DNA of 64,000 bases from Lotmaria passim (Eukaryota > Euglenozoa > Kinetoplastea > Trypanosomatida > Trypanosomatidae): NCBI GenBank assembly GCA_037349495.1, contig CP140205.1:434001-498000 (forward strand). Reading direction: 5' to 3'. Within the stretch, counting starts at the first letter, position 1. Each line of letters begins with the position of its first letter. The translations under genes and the position numbers were made by a program. Positions 1 to 11,111 of this stretch are shown here, one piece after another. The notes beneath the pieces are model-generated. The model was not told the origin of the DNA. It worked only from the letters and a program-made list of their open reading frames with translations, and searched no databases.

Positions 1-3000
1 GCCTCGATCGACGCACGGTAAAGCGGCCAGCCACGACGCACGATCCACCCGCGTATGTGGCTCTGCAGCAGCGTCGCCGCTGCCTGCCGCCGCTGTTGTT
101 CCTTGATGCGACGCACGTCACGGTAGTGCCGCCAGTAGTCCTGCAGCAGCCGCGCCGCCCGCTCCTGCTGATGGACGTCGTGGGCCGCCGCGACGATGTG
201 GCGGGCGCGGTGGCACCGGAACACCCGCTGAATGCGCGCGGCCGCGTCGTTGCGCCTCTTAGCCTCGGCCTTCCGCCGCACCGCGGCCTCGCGCTGCTGG
301 TAGGTGGAGTTGAGCCAGAAAAGCTCCCGCACCAACTCGCTCGGGTCTGCGCTCTCGAGGTAGTCCGCGTGACTCGCCTGCACGCGGTCGAACTCGGCCT
401 GCCTCAGCGCTGCCAGCGCTCGTCGCGCCTGGGCGGAGCGGTAGCCGCATTGGATCGTCACCGCCGCCCGCTGTTGCCGTGCCAGGAGCTCGTCTCGACG
501 CCGCTGCTCCTCGCGGGCCTGCGCGCGCAAACCACGCGCATAGTACCGTTCGTAGTGCCCGCGAAAGAGTGCCTGAATCTTCGTCGCCGCCTCGTGGCGG
601 GTCAGGAAGCGGCGCCGGTCCTCCTCCGTCAGCAGACCGATCAGCTGATGCTTCAGCCGACTCAGCGCGATAACTTGCGATTCGCGCTGACGCAGGAAAG
701 CGTTGACAAGGGTGGCGTGCTTCTCCCACTGGATGGCGTAGTACACCTCCAGTGCCGCCTCCTCGCGTCGCTGGTGGCGCAGACGGGCAAACTCGCGCTG
801 GGCCAGCTGCATTCGCCACCACGACTGCAGCATCGACGCGGCTGCGCGCCGCCGCTGCGTCTCCTGCCGCAGCTGCGCCACTCGACGGGCAGCGAGGATC
901 TTGCGCCAGAAACACTGCACCGTGAGAGCAGCACGGCTGTCCTGGTTGCGCTCCTCGATACGGGTCGCCAGCGTCTGGTGCAGCTGCCGACGTGCCAGCC
1001 GAGCTTTCCATGCGCGCTGGATCACCGCCGCGGAGGCCGAGAGCGCCTGCCACGCCGCCCGGTCCTCCTGCACCGCCTTCCGCGTGACGTAGCCGCGCCA
1101 CTGTGATTGAATCATGACGGCGGCCTCCGCTTGGCGCAGTCGTCGCATCTTCTTGTGGTGCTCCGCCCTGTAGTACGCGTCCATCTCCTTCGCCCGGCGG
1201 CCGTACAGGAAGCCGCGCACCGCCTGCTGAATACGGCGCGCCGCGGTGTCCTCGCGTTGCCGCTGCCGCGCCGCCCGCAGCTTCGCCAGTTCCACGCGCG
1301 CGCGGTAGACGCGGTAGGCCCGTGCGATGACGTCCGCCGCCGCCACCTCGCGCCGCATCGCTTCGACTTTGTCCTTCGCAGCGGCGAGGCGCCAGGCGCG
1401 CTGCAGCACCCGTGCGGCAGCGCACCGCCTCGCCGTTTCCTTCTCGTTGAGCGCCACTTGATAGGCGACACGCCGCTCCAGCGCCATCTCCCGTCGCGCC
1501 GCAAAGCCGCGGCCGACGCGCTGCCACCGCCGGGCGATGGCGTCGTTGCGCTCGAAGGTGTCCCGCACGCTCGCCACGAGACGGCTGCTCACGCACGCGT
1601 TCGCGCACGCCTGTATTACCACGACAGAACGAGCCTGAAGCCGCTGCAGCTGCTGCCGCCGCAGCAGCTCCGCGTGGTAGGCGGCGAACTCACGCGTCTT
1701 CGCGGCCTGCCAGCACGCCCGTATCCACCGCTGCAGCCGTGCCGCCGCCCGCCTACGCTGCTGCTCGGTCCTCCACTCCAGGAAGGCGCGGCGCTGCGTG
1801 CGCATTCGGTACCACCGCTGAATGCGCGTGGCGTGGCGGGCACGACAGTCGTGTTCGGCCTGCAGTCGCACCCGACGGATCACCGCGACGTGACAGCGCC
1901 ACATGCACTGGATCTTCACCGCCGCGGCGTGCTGCTGCACCTCGCGCATGCGCAGCAGAGCCTGCAGGGCCCGCTGCTGGCCGTAGTAGGCGGAGCAGAT
2001 GGCGCGACACGCACTCTGCACGACAGTCAGTTTCGCCTGCATCGCAGCGGAGCGGACCTCCTGCTCACGGCGGTAGACGCGGTAGTAGGCGTACCACGCC
2101 CGCGTTAAGTAGCCACGCACCACCGCCTGAATGCGCACCACGGACCGAATTCGCCGCTGCTGCATCTGGTAGGCATCCAACTCCGCTCGCTTCGTCTTGT
2201 ACGCCAAATAGACGTGCTGGATGCGACGGGCGGCAACTTTTTCGCGGAAGTAGCGCTGCTCGTCCTCGCGGCGGTGCGCCTCCGCCTGCGCTGCTAGTTG
2301 TGCTGCCCGCTGCGCACAGTAGGCTCGGTAGCCACGCTGAATCGTCCGCGCTGCGTAGAAGAGCCGCGCCTGGTTCGCGCGGTACTCGCGCCGAATCTGC
2401 AGACGACGCAGGAACTGTCGCACACGTCGCTGCAGCACGCGACACGCCGCCTCCTGCCGTGCGGACTCCTCTGCGCGGCGACGGGCCTGCTCGGCCGCCG
2501 CCCGCGCATGCTCCGCCCGAGTCTTCACCAAAAAGCGACGAACAGCATGTTGTAGACAAATTGCAGATCGCATGAGTGTGGCCACCCAGGTGCGGGCCAG
2601 CACGCCTCGCCAGATCCGCTGGATCTGCACCGCCGCCCGGCGACACCGCTCCACTTCCGCCTTCTCCTTCTCGCTAATAAGCTGCTGGTAGATCTTCTCC
2701 GCAAGTGCGGCGTCCGCCATGGCGGTCTCGCGCTGCTGGCGACGCTCGATGCTCTTTTGCCGTTTCGACCGCCGCTGCGGCTGCGGCTGCTTGGAGCGAC
2801 CCATTTCGTTTGTACCTGCCGCAGCCGCGGAACTTGCATTGGCGCTGTTGGACGTGGCAGCTGCCAGGCGATCACGCAGGCCGCCACGCGCGCTTCGCGC
2901 TCCGCCCTCCACGCCACCGATGCCACCGTTGCCATTGCCGTTTGCACCACGACCTGATGCCGCCCGGCCCATCGCGTCAGCCGAAGCGGCCGCCCGTCCC

Positions 3001-3251
3001 CTCCCACCCGCGGCAGGCAGCGGCAGCATGCCGCCGAAGGTGCGCCGACCGAGCGGGTTCACCGCGGACGACAGTCCTGAGAGAAGAGACAGCCTCGGTG
3101 CAGTGGCGCTCATGGCCGCTGCTCCGCTTCCTGCACCGTCACTCGATGCGCGGCCTATCCGCGGAGGCGCGGGCCGGAGAAAGCCGGGCGGTGCCGTTGC
3201 CGCGATGCTCATCCCGGCTACTGGTGCTGCTGCGCCAGGAACACCACCACC

Positions 3252-3282
<31 letters not shown>

Positions 3283-5264
3283 TGTGCGGCGACGGCAGGT
3301 GGGGGCAGCGGTGGCGGCGTTCTTGCCCCGGGTGGTGCGGTGGCGTTGAGTGCGGAAGCGGAGTGAAGACCCGCAAAAGCCGGCAGCGGGGCGAGAACAG
3401 CTGGTGGTGTCGACGTCGATGATGGATGCGGCGACGGTGCCGTCACGGCGAATGGCGAGGTCCACGCGCTGCTCGCCGTGAACGACGCAGTTGGTGGCCG
3501 TGTCGTCGGGCTGTTGCTTGAACCCGTCAGTGAGGCCATGGGACGAGGGTGTGATGGGGGAGAAGGCGAAAAACCGGATAAGGGGGGCTGGGGCGGACGA
3601 TAAGTAGGGCCTGCAGTGTCTGTCGTGCCAGGGGTGATTAGCGGTAGAGCGCAAGTCGGTACACACTTGGCGACGACTTGAGAGGGTGGACGTGGCGGCC
3701 GCGTTGGCGCTGCTGTTGCTGCTGCTTGTATCGCTTGCTCCTGCTTCAACACATTCTTTCTCGCCTCACGGTCTACTTCGCTGCTGTTGCTGCTGCTGCT
3801 GCTGTGGTCATTGTGCGCCTCTTGAGTTGGCGGGTGACGCAGCGCCTGCATGACAGCCTCGATGCTGCGGCAACATGTCGGGACAAGCCGGTAGGCGTGG
3901 CTGACCTGCATTGCCTGTTGAAACGCCCTCTGTGGGCCGTCGTCGCTGGCGCCTGCGCTATAGTTACCACCGGCATTTCGCCGCTCGAGCGACACGCCTA
4001 GGTTGTAGTACGCCACCACCAGCATCGTGGCGACACGCGCTTCGCCGGAGTCCGGCGCGGACGACGCGACAACTCGGTCATCTGCTTTGCGTTTAGGCGC
4101 AGTCGAGGAGGCGGCAGCGGGACTGGTGCTCACTGCCTCCTGCAACGTCTGCTGCAACAGCGGCACCACCCGCTCGCACGCCTGCACCGCCTCGGCGTGC
4201 CGCCCCATCGCATTCAACACCGTGCACAGGTTCAAGTAGGTTGAGGCAACGCTCGCCTTGTTGTCTATGTCTTCGTCCCACGTTGTTGTCGCTGCTTCTT
4301 CTAGCCGTGCTGCGGTGCGGACTGCCATGCGGAAAAATACGACCGCGGCGCTCAGCCGACCGCGACGCTGCTCGAGGCAGCCCAAGTGATTGAGCGTCGC
4401 CGCGCGCAGCGTCAGGCGAAGCTGCTGGTCTTGCGGAGTGCTGCTGAAACACGCACGCAGCGCGGTGGCCGTGGTGGTGGTCGCCGCCGCACCCGCACTG
4501 GAGAGAGCTAACGCGTCCTCTGCGTCGTGGTCTGCACTCGAGGGCGACTGCTTTGGCGGTTGGCGCTGCTGCAGCACGCGGCGCCACCACCACCGGTCCG
4601 AAGCGCCGTAGGTGATGGCTGTGCTACCTGCGTTGTCGAAGAGTGCACTGCGTAACTCACCCACTTCGTTATCGCTGTCTTCGCCATCTGTCAAGAACAT
4701 CGCACGGTTCAAGAAGAAGGCCGCGCTGTCGAGCTGACCGCGTCGCAGCGCCGCCACTGCGTAACTGTTGCAGCGTTGCACGACATCCTCAGCCTGTTGA
4801 CTCAGCGCCAAGGGCAGCAGCACATCCCCCTTGTCTGTGAGGGCCACCATGTCACTCGGGTGATCTCCGCCATTACTGCCGGTGCTACACGGCGCGGCTG
4901 CCTGAGTGTCTTGCGAGGGCGTGGAGGCTGCTGCTGCTGCTGCTGCTGTTAGTGCTGTTCCGCTTTTTTTTCCACTTTGCTGTTGCTGCTGACGAGCTTT
5001 GAGCGCTGCCGCGACTATGGCGGCGTTCGCCTGCCGTAGCAGCAGCGCGGACTCTGCACTGCGCACACACTCGGCATAGTTACCCCGCGCCTCAAAGGCG
5101 TCCGCCATGCGCTGCAGGAAGGCTAAATTGGAGAGAATGGACGCCGGTGTATTGGTACTAGAAGTAGTGGCAGGCGAGGCGGCCGTCGCGGGTTGGGGTG
5201 GAGGTACCTTCCAGTGCGTGACAACACCGTTGTCGTTGCTGCTGAGGCGAGAGACAGACTGCAT
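1..5264 (-). CDS. TPR and multi-IQ-motif protein, C-terminus cut by window edge
   Basis: One reading frame stays open from an ATG at 5264 to base 1, giving at least 1754 residues; the end of the gene lies outside the window. The first ~430 residues look like tetratricopeptide helices (for example LNHLGCLEQRRGRLSAAVVF and YLNLCTVLNAMGRHAEAVQA). An Ala/Pro/Ser-rich linker with an NS/SN repeat follows to about residue 820. From about residue 870 onward there are more than twenty IQ-like motifs at short intervals (AAVQIQRIWRGVLAR, VVRIQAVVRGYLTRA, AVMIQSQWRGYVTRK), separated by Arg/Glu/Gln-rich helix. IQ motifs usually bind calmodulin, centrin or other EF-hand light chains, so a cytoskeletal, basal-body or flagellar role is a reasonable inference. 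I do not recognise the exact orthologue. No clear polypyrimidine-AG acceptor sits just before this ATG. Long ORFs on the other strand here are antisense shadows. Confidence 0.85.
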
Positions 5265-5500
5265 CTTTTAGGTTGACACAAACACACGCACTCCTAAACG
5301 TAAGCTATTATAAAATAAGAAATGATGAGAAGATTAAGAAGCAAAATAAAGAAAGATAGAGGACAACAACAACGCAGTAATTCGTAAAACAACAGCCTTT
5401 TATTTCTGTTGCTTTCTCCTCTAGCGCCGACACCGGACAAAGCACGTTGTCTCGCGTGAGAAAAAAGAAGCGGACGTTGACAAGCCGACAAACTACAAAA

Positions 5501-5539
<39 letters not shown>

Positions 5540-5769
5540 GAAAAGCAGTCTATAAATGCTATGAAAAAAAAAAAAAAAGAAGAAAACAATATATTCGAAG
5601 ACTGCATGCTGTTTCTCTCAAAATGGTGTTTTACACGGTTTTCACGCTACAACAGATCAGTGATTCAGCTTTAGACACACTGCAGTGCAAGAACATGTAA
5701 AAAAAAAAAAAAAGAGAGAGAGAGAAACGAGTTGTAAACACCAGAATGGAGGAGCCTTTCTCTACACCT
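5265..5769. other. Intergenic spacer with (TA)n
   Basis: 505 bases between the TPR/IQ gene and the WD40 gene. It is AT-rich, with a TA dinucleotide run at about 5504-5538 and A-tracts near 5563-5578 and 5699-5712. It presumably holds the 3' UTR of the WD40 gene and the 5' leader of the TPR/IQ gene. No gene was seen. Confidence 0.7.
5504..5538. repeat. (TA)n microsatellite
   Basis: About 17 uninterrupted TA units, read directly from the sequence, in the spacer upstream of the TPR/IQ gene. Confidence 0.95.
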
Positions 5770-7794
5770 CTATTTCTTCTTCAGCCTCTCCATTTCATCT
5801 TCGCTGCTCTCTTCATCATCATCGCTGTCGTTGTCAGCGGATACGTCAGCAGGACGGCCTGTTTCGCTCACACCTGGCAACGATGACGTAGGCTTTGCCG
5901 TGGTTTTCATGAGCGCCATCATCTCATCTTCCTCTTCGTCCTCATCGCTGCTGCTCGTAATCTCGTCGTGGCGGTGCCTGTCGTCCGGACTATTAACGGC
6001 CTGCCGTGCTGCTGCTGCAGTTACGACGGAGAACTTCATGCCCCCCGTCGCGCCATGCGCCGAGGCCACGATGTCGTTCTCCATCACCTCGACGCTCTTT
6101 CCAGGGATGGCGCTGCGGCGGCTGGCGGGAAGCGCAGAAAACACGCCTTCGCCCGTCTCCTCGCTGCTGTCCGCAGCGTCGTCCAGCACCTCTCCCCGCA
6201 GCCCAATGTCGTACTGGAGCCAGTTCTTGCCGTGCCCCACCGCCACCACCGCCGTGGAGGCGACGAGGCGGTCGGACAAGGGCTGCAGCGCGGGCCGGCA
6301 GTGTCCGTAGAGCGGCACGCCGGCGTCGCAGCTGCGCACGCAAAGCCCCGTGTCCGCGTCCCACACACGCAGCGTGTGGTCGAGCGAGGTCGTCACGAGA
6401 CCCAGCGGCAGCACCGACGGCTCATCGTGTGGAGCCGTTGAAGAAGCTCTACATGGATTTGAATAAAAGCTGAGAGAGGTGATTGCGTCGTCGTGGCCGA
6501 GCAGCTGGAAGGGTGCTGCCCCGCTCGCGCCGTCGTTGTGCGCGCCGTTGCCAGCTTTGCTCAGCTTGCGTGCGTCATATAGATGCACGACGCCATCGGC
6601 ACCCCCAGAGGCAAGTCGAATACCACACGGGGACCACGCCACGCAACGCGCCGCGCGCAAGTGCCCACCCACGCGACCGCCCGTGTGAAACGCGAGCTGG
6701 CCACTCCGCGTGTCCCACGCCACGACGCGGCCGCCTGCGTCTGACGTGGTGAGCAACGAACCGTCAGGGTGAAAGGTGAGGCCGAGGGTGGCTCCAGCAG
6801 TCTCGTAGCCGTCCTGCGCGTAAAGGTGCTGCAGCGGCGCAGCGGTGCCCTCGCTACTGCCGCTGGAAAGAAGGGAGCGGGCATCCCACACATGTACGAG
6901 TCCACTGGCGTGCGTGGCGGCCAGCAGCGCACCCGTCGGATCCACGGCAACCTGTTGAAGACCCCCGACGGCTACCGGCGCCCCAGAGGCAGCGGTGGCA
7001 TCCTGTGCTGTTGTTGTTGCTGTCATTGCTGTGGCTTCATTGACAGACGCGGTGGTCAGCGGCTGCAACGACACTGAAGGAGGTCGAGCCTGTCCTTGTC
7101 CTTCCTCCTCATTTTCCTCCGTCGACTCCGCTTCCGCAACACGCCACACGCGCACCTCGCTTTGAAACATGCTCGCTGTGAACGCGAAGCACTGCTCTGT
7201 TACACCGGCTGAGGCGGGTGATGAGGAGGAGGAAGGGTAGACGGCGATTGACTTGACGCGTCCCCAGCCACGCCCTTGTGTGTAGGTGGACTGGCTGCAT
7301 AGCGGACTGCACCGCTCCGCATCCCACAGCGTGAGCAGGCCATCCACGGAGCCAGTCAGGACGCAAGAGAGCGGCCACGCTGATGATTCTGCTGACGCTG
7401 TGGTCAGTGGTGTGCTTGCACCTCGCGGCGATGCCAGCAGCGGCAGCGCGGCACAGGCCTGAAAAGGGAGGCAGAGAGCCCCGGTGACCCCCTGCACCGC
7501 TCCATCACTACCTCCGCCTCCATCGCCACTTTGAACTTTGATGTTCCGCACCGACTTCACGAGGCGCAGCCGCTGCAGCGTCGCCGCTTGCGCACTGGCA
7601 TGATCGCGCAGCATCATCTCTGTAGGGACAGTGAACAGCGTCTTTAACTGACCAACGCGTACGCGGGCTCGCTGCGTCGTCCGCGGCAGGAGGTGCTGCA
7701 CCCGAAGCCGAACCAGCTCGGCAGGGGCGGTTGTTTGCGTGTCTTTGAGGCGTGGCGACGGTGCCACCCGCACGTAGGTGCTGTGCGACGTCAT
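5770..7794 (-). CDS. WD40-repeat protein, possibly U4/U6 snRNP Prp4-like
   Basis: 674 residues from the ATG at 7794; the frame continues a few codons upstream but with no ATG. From about residue 100 onward there are several WD40 blades (LLTLWDAERC, LVHVWDARSL, GRVVAWDTRSGQL, GVVHLYDARKL, HTLRVWDADTGLC), then an acidic C-terminal tail (DNDSDDDEESSEDEMERLKKK region). A helix before the propeller (ELVRLRVQHLLPRTTQRAR, then VPTEMMLRD) and the blade starting LGLTFHPDGSLLTTSDAGG recall the corresponding parts of splicing factor Prp4 (U4/U6-60K), from memory and without an alignment. The N-terminal SFM motif of Prp4 is not evident. Trans-splicing in kinetoplastids needs the U4/U6 complex, so the assignment is plausible but not proven; an unrelated WD40 scaffold is the alternative. 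No AG separates the poly-T tract near 7850 from the ATG, so the mapped 5' end may lie farther upstream. Confidence 0.75.
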   Translation of the reverse strand: MTSHSTYVRVAPSPRLKDTQTTAPAELVRLRVQHLLPRTTQRARVRVGQLKTLFTVPTEMMLRDHASAQAATLQRLRLVKSVRNIKVQSGDGGGGSDGAVQGVTGALCLPFQACAALPLLASPRGASTPLTTASAESSAWPLSCVLTGSVDGLLTLWDAERCSPLCSQSTYTQGRGWGRVKSIAVYPSSSSSPASAGVTEQCFAFTASMFQSEVRVWRVAEAESTEENEEEGQGQARPPSVSLQPLTTASVNEATAMTATTTAQDATAASGAPVAVGGLQQVAVDPTGALLAATHASGLVHVWDARSLLSSGSSEGTAAPLQHLYAQDGYETAGATLGLTFHPDGSLLTTSDAGGRVVAWDTRSGQLAFHTGGRVGGHLRAARCVAWSPCGIRLASGGADGVVHLYDARKLSKAGNGAHNDGASGAAPFQLLGHDDAITSLSFYSNPCRASSTAPHDEPSVLPLGLVTTSLDHTLRVWDADTGLCVRSCDAGVPLYGHCRPALQPLSDRLVASTAVVAVGHGKNWLQYDIGLRGEVLDDAADSSEETGEGVFSALPASRRSAIPGKSVEVMENDIVASAHGATGGMKFSVVTAAAARQAVNSPDDRHRHDEITSSSDEDEEEDEMMALMKTTAKPTSSLPGVSETGRPADVSADNDSDDDEESSEDEMERLKKK

Positions 7795-8388
7795 CCGCGC
7801 AGATCCGCGTCGCACGTCGTCAACGGAAGCGCGTAGGCAACAACAACAACAAAAAAAAAAAAAGAAGAAACAAGCGTGGAATTGCTGTGTAAAGCTATTT
7901 TTTTTTTTGTGGGTGTCGTGGTCGCTTGCCCAAAAAGACGGACGTTTTGCTGTCGTTTACCGGATACGAAGACAAGACGACAGGAGAAAGAGGGAGACGA
8001 GAAAAGCCGACGGGTTGAAATTAAAAGAGAGTAGGAATGGCGCATCACAGCACATCCAAGGAGTAACTGAACGCATGGAAGGGGGAAAACTCTTGGGAAG
8101 CTACCGGAAGAATCAACAACGACCCCCCTCGAAAAAAAAATTTGCGTGTTTTTCGTTTTACAAGTAAACGAGTAAGAAAAGCAGCAAGAAGAGCTTCAGC
8201 CGTATTTCAAACATCTTTTTCCTTTTCCTTTCAGTCAATGGTTTTTTTTTTTTGTTGTTGCAGCACAGAGGGGGAAAAAAAAGCAACGGGAGGAAACATG
8301 AAGTAGTGCGTTTTTCAATTCGCGAGCTGCACGGATGCAAACGTGACACACAAAATCAAAAAAAAAAAAAAAAGAACACCTAAGTGTG
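7795..8388. other. Intergenic spacer
   Basis: 594 bases with A-tracts near 7850-7863 and 8359-8373 and some T-tracts. Presumably the 3' UTR of the golgin-like gene and the leader of the WD40 gene. No gene was seen. Confidence 0.65.
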
Positions 8389-10263
8389 TTAGTGTAGCGG
8401 AGCACTGGTTGTCCACATTACTTCGTAATTGTAGAACTCTCTCTCCTCGTTGACCAAGTTGGCCAACACCAGCAACACGACCCACAGCTGCAGCAGCAAC
8501 ACATAGCCCATCACCACCACTCGCCACATCCACCGCGGCTGTGTGAGCACCCGACCAAGACGGAGCGCCGCGGCATCGACCGCCGACAGCACCGACACCA
8601 CCACGCGACCTGGGGCGCCGTACTGACGAGCGAGCTGCACCATCGCTGGGATGCGTTTCAACGACTCCGGCAGGGCGCTCATGGTACGGCTGTTGCCGTT
8701 CAGATTGCCACCGCTGCTGTAGTGGGCGTCTCCTGAAGTGGCGAAGGCACCAGCGACGCTGCGAGGACGATGGCTACCGTCGCTCTTGTTGCCGCCAGTC
8801 TCATCATTGCTACAGCCGCTGACGTAGTCGCTTAACAGTGACCCTGGCGGACGAAAGCCCGCGGCCACCTCGACCTGCGCATCGTCGAACTGCCGCGCCA
8901 GCTCGTTGTACCGCGACGTCAGGTCCGCCACCTGTCGCTCCGCTGCGTCCAACAGCGTCTGCTTGTTGCTCAACTGCAGCATCAGCAGCTGCTGCCGCTG
9001 CTTCGCCTCAGCGCTATCCGCGCTGCTCGTGCCGTGCGGATCGGCCGCATCGCTCACAAGTCCACTCAGCCGCTGTGGCTGTTGTAGTGGATGCTGCTGT
9101 TGCTGTTGCTGCTGCTGCACCTGGAGATTGCGCAGGGCCTTTTTCGTGTCGGCGTGGGCGGCCACCTCACCCTCCAGCGATTCCTGCGCCGTCTGCACCG
9201 CCAACTGCAGCTCGTCTACCTGAGCCTGTGCAGTGCGGGACGTCTGCTGCAGCCGCTGCAGCTCCGTCGCTGACTTCGCGGCCTCCTGCTGAAGTCGATC
9301 AACCTCTGACAGCAGCGCCGTGTGCTCGGCCTGCAGCAACTGGAGCTGCTGATGCGACTCCCGCGCTCGAGCCAGTTCTTCGCGCTGCGCCGCAGACAAT
9401 TGTGCGTTTGACGCAACAGCTGCGCCACCACCTTCCTCTTTTACCGCCTGTGCCTGCCGAAGCTGCTGCTGTGCCTCGTCTAGCAGCCGCTGCGCGGTCT
9501 CGCGGTAGCTGGCGAGGGCCAGCTCGGCGTCTCGCTGCGCGGTACGACACGACCGCGCCTCCTGCTCCGCCTTCCAGAGCGCATCACGGGCGGCGCTGCA
9601 CTGCGCCTTGTGCATGGCGGCCTCCTGCTGCCACCGCGTCTTGTCCGCCTCCAGCGCAGTGCATCGCGACTGCAGCCGTTCCACTGTGTTGTCAGTGTAG
9701 AACCCAGCAGGCGGTGACGCTGCGGCTATACCCGCAGTGACGGGATCAGATACACCGAGTGTCCCCGCAGTAGCAGCAACAGCAGCAGCAGCGGACGACA
9801 GCGTTGCCGACTGCGCGTCACGCGACGCGTCCATCGCGTCGGGGAGGGAAGGTCGGAAAGACGGCAGCTTTGAGGGGATGGGCAGTGGCACAAAAGAACC
9901 CCTGACACCTGCGTCTGCTGCCAGCGCGCTTTGCCGTGGCTGAGCCGTGGTGCGGAGCGACGCCGAAGTTGACAGTGCTGCAGGACTGGAAGAAGAAGAG
10001 GAGGAGGGGGAAGGGGGCGCAGGGGCGTTGCCGCCTCCGCTGACAACGCCGGCACTGCTGCCCCTCGCGCTCATGCTCTGACGCGGGGTAACGCTAATGC
10101 GATGAGTGGAGGAAGCGGCACTACTGACTGCGCTATGGAGCATGCGCTGTTGCTGCTGTTGCTGTTGAACCGCACGTGCGATGTCTTTCTCATCCGCTGC
10201 ATCCGCCATCTCCTCCGTTTTTTTGTCAATCGCTTCGAGGAAGGCATTGACACGAGTGAACAT
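8389..10263 (-). CDS. Golgin-84-like coiled-coil protein with C-terminal membrane anchor
   Basis: 624 residues from the ATG at 10263. The N-terminus (MFTRVNAFLEAIDKKTEEMA) is followed by a Q-run and a Ser/Pro/Ala-rich low-complexity region. A long coiled coil of Leu/Gln/Glu/Ala heptads covers about residues 200-480. Near the C-terminus, VDAAALRLGRVL precedes a hydrophobic segment (WRVVVMGYVLLLQLWVVLLV) and a short 20-residue tail. That arrangement closely matches golgin-84/GOLGA5 and CASP proteins, which are tethers anchored in the Golgi membrane by a C-terminal segment with the coil in the cytosol. The start is well supported: a CT-rich tract ending in AG lies only 9 bases upstream (10273-10274), so the 78 open codons farther upstream are unlikely to be translated. 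Golgi tethering is inferred from architecture, not from sequence identity. Confidence 0.8.
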   Translation of the reverse strand: MFTRVNAFLEAIDKKTEEMADAADEKDIARAVQQQQQQQRMLHSAVSSAASSTHRISVTPRQSMSARGSSAGVVSGGGNAPAPPSPSSSSSSSPAALSTSASLRTTAQPRQSALAADAGVRGSFVPLPIPSKLPSFRPSLPDAMDASRDAQSATLSSAAAAVAATAGTLGVSDPVTAGIAAASPPAGFYTDNTVERLQSRCTALEADKTRWQQEAAMHKAQCSAARDALWKAEQEARSCRTAQRDAELALASYRETAQRLLDEAQQQLRQAQAVKEEGGGAAVASNAQLSAAQREELARARESHQQLQLLQAEHTALLSEVDRLQQEAAKSATELQRLQQTSRTAQAQVDELQLAVQTAQESLEGEVAAHADTKKALRNLQVQQQQQQQQHPLQQPQRLSGLVSDAADPHGTSSADSAEAKQRQQLLMLQLSNKQTLLDAAERQVADLTSRYNELARQFDDAQVEVAAGFRPPGSLLSDYVSGCSNDETGGNKSDGSHRPRSVAGAFATSGDAHYSSGGNLNGNSRTMSALPESLKRIPAMVQLARQYGAPGRVVVSVLSAVDAAALRLGRVLTQPRWMWRVVVMGYVLLLQLWVVLLVLANLVNEEREFYNYEVMWTTSAPLH

Positions 10264-11111
10264 TTGCTGCTGCTGAGAGAGATGGAGAGAGATAGAGTGT
10301 GTGTGCGTGAACAACCAATGGTAGATATCTGAATAAAAAATGGTGAAAAAGTGAGACCGCGTATAGGCAAGTCCGCTGTGCAAGGAGAAATTGAAGGACA
10401 GTGGCACCGTAGGTGCACAGACTTCTCTCCTTTTTCTTCTTGAGTCTGTGCTGATGAGAGTACGAGTTTCTGGTTGGCTGCACCGCAGTGTCTTCAACTC
10501 GAATCGAAAGGAGGAAGGGGGGAAAAAAAAGCTAGTTCCTGTGTTTCCAAATGTAAGGCATAGAAGAAGGAAAGTCGAAGAGATGAGTAATAATAACGTC
10601 GATATCGGGGGTTGTTGTGAGGCTGGGCGTTCAGCATCTAAGAATCGGTGACAGAGAGAGAAAGGGAGAAAGCTTGCGAAGGGGAAAAGCAGTGTTTTTT
10701 TTTTGTTGTTGTTGTGTTAGTCTTTCCCCCCCTTTTTTTTTCAATACCGAACGCATAAGACCCGCCTTTTAGAGGCTTCAACTTTTTTTTTTTTTCGCTC
10801 CTTTTCTTCTTAAGAGCGCCCGTGTAACAACAGTGAATCGATGTTTCGTCCTACTCCAACGACACAACAACAACAGCAACGATGAAGGTGCTTCTCTCCT
10901 ATTATCGCGTCATAGGTCTGGAAAGAAAAGGGGTAGAAAACGGTAGAAAGAAAAACAAAAGCAAAGAAAAAAAAAAAAGGAGGAGAACCGAGAACAGCAG
11001 GATCGAGCAAACAAACAAACAAAGTAAAACAAACAAAACAAAACAGACAAACAATAACCACCACCACCACAACAACAAAAAAAAAGAGGGGCTTTCATGC
11101 TAGGAACTCTG
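10264..11111. other. Intergenic spacer
   Basis: 848 bases, AT-rich, with A-, T- and AAC-rich tracts (for example 10963-10978 and 11009-11090). No convincing gene on either strand; short frames here are Lys- or Phe-rich products of homopolymers. Confidence 0.65.
10273..10274 (-). promoter_or_regulatory. Predicted spliced-leader acceptor, golgin-like gene
   Basis: On the minus strand a run of CT repeats (about 10275-10298) ends in the first AG before the ATG, leaving a 9-base 5' UTR. This decides the start codon of the gene. Confidence 0.7.

Noticed and set aside
57-2575. Several long plus-strand frames and a 449-codon minus-strand frame opposite or within the TPR/IQ gene
   Set aside because: They translate to Arg/Ala/Pro-rich strings with no domain, and the IQ-repeat frame covers the same bases with clear motifs. 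They are shadows of GC-rich codons.
10264-10497. 78-codon N-terminal extension of the golgin-like protein
   Set aside because: A strong polypyrimidine-AG lies 9 bases before the internal ATG, and the extension is not conserved-looking and crosses that tract.
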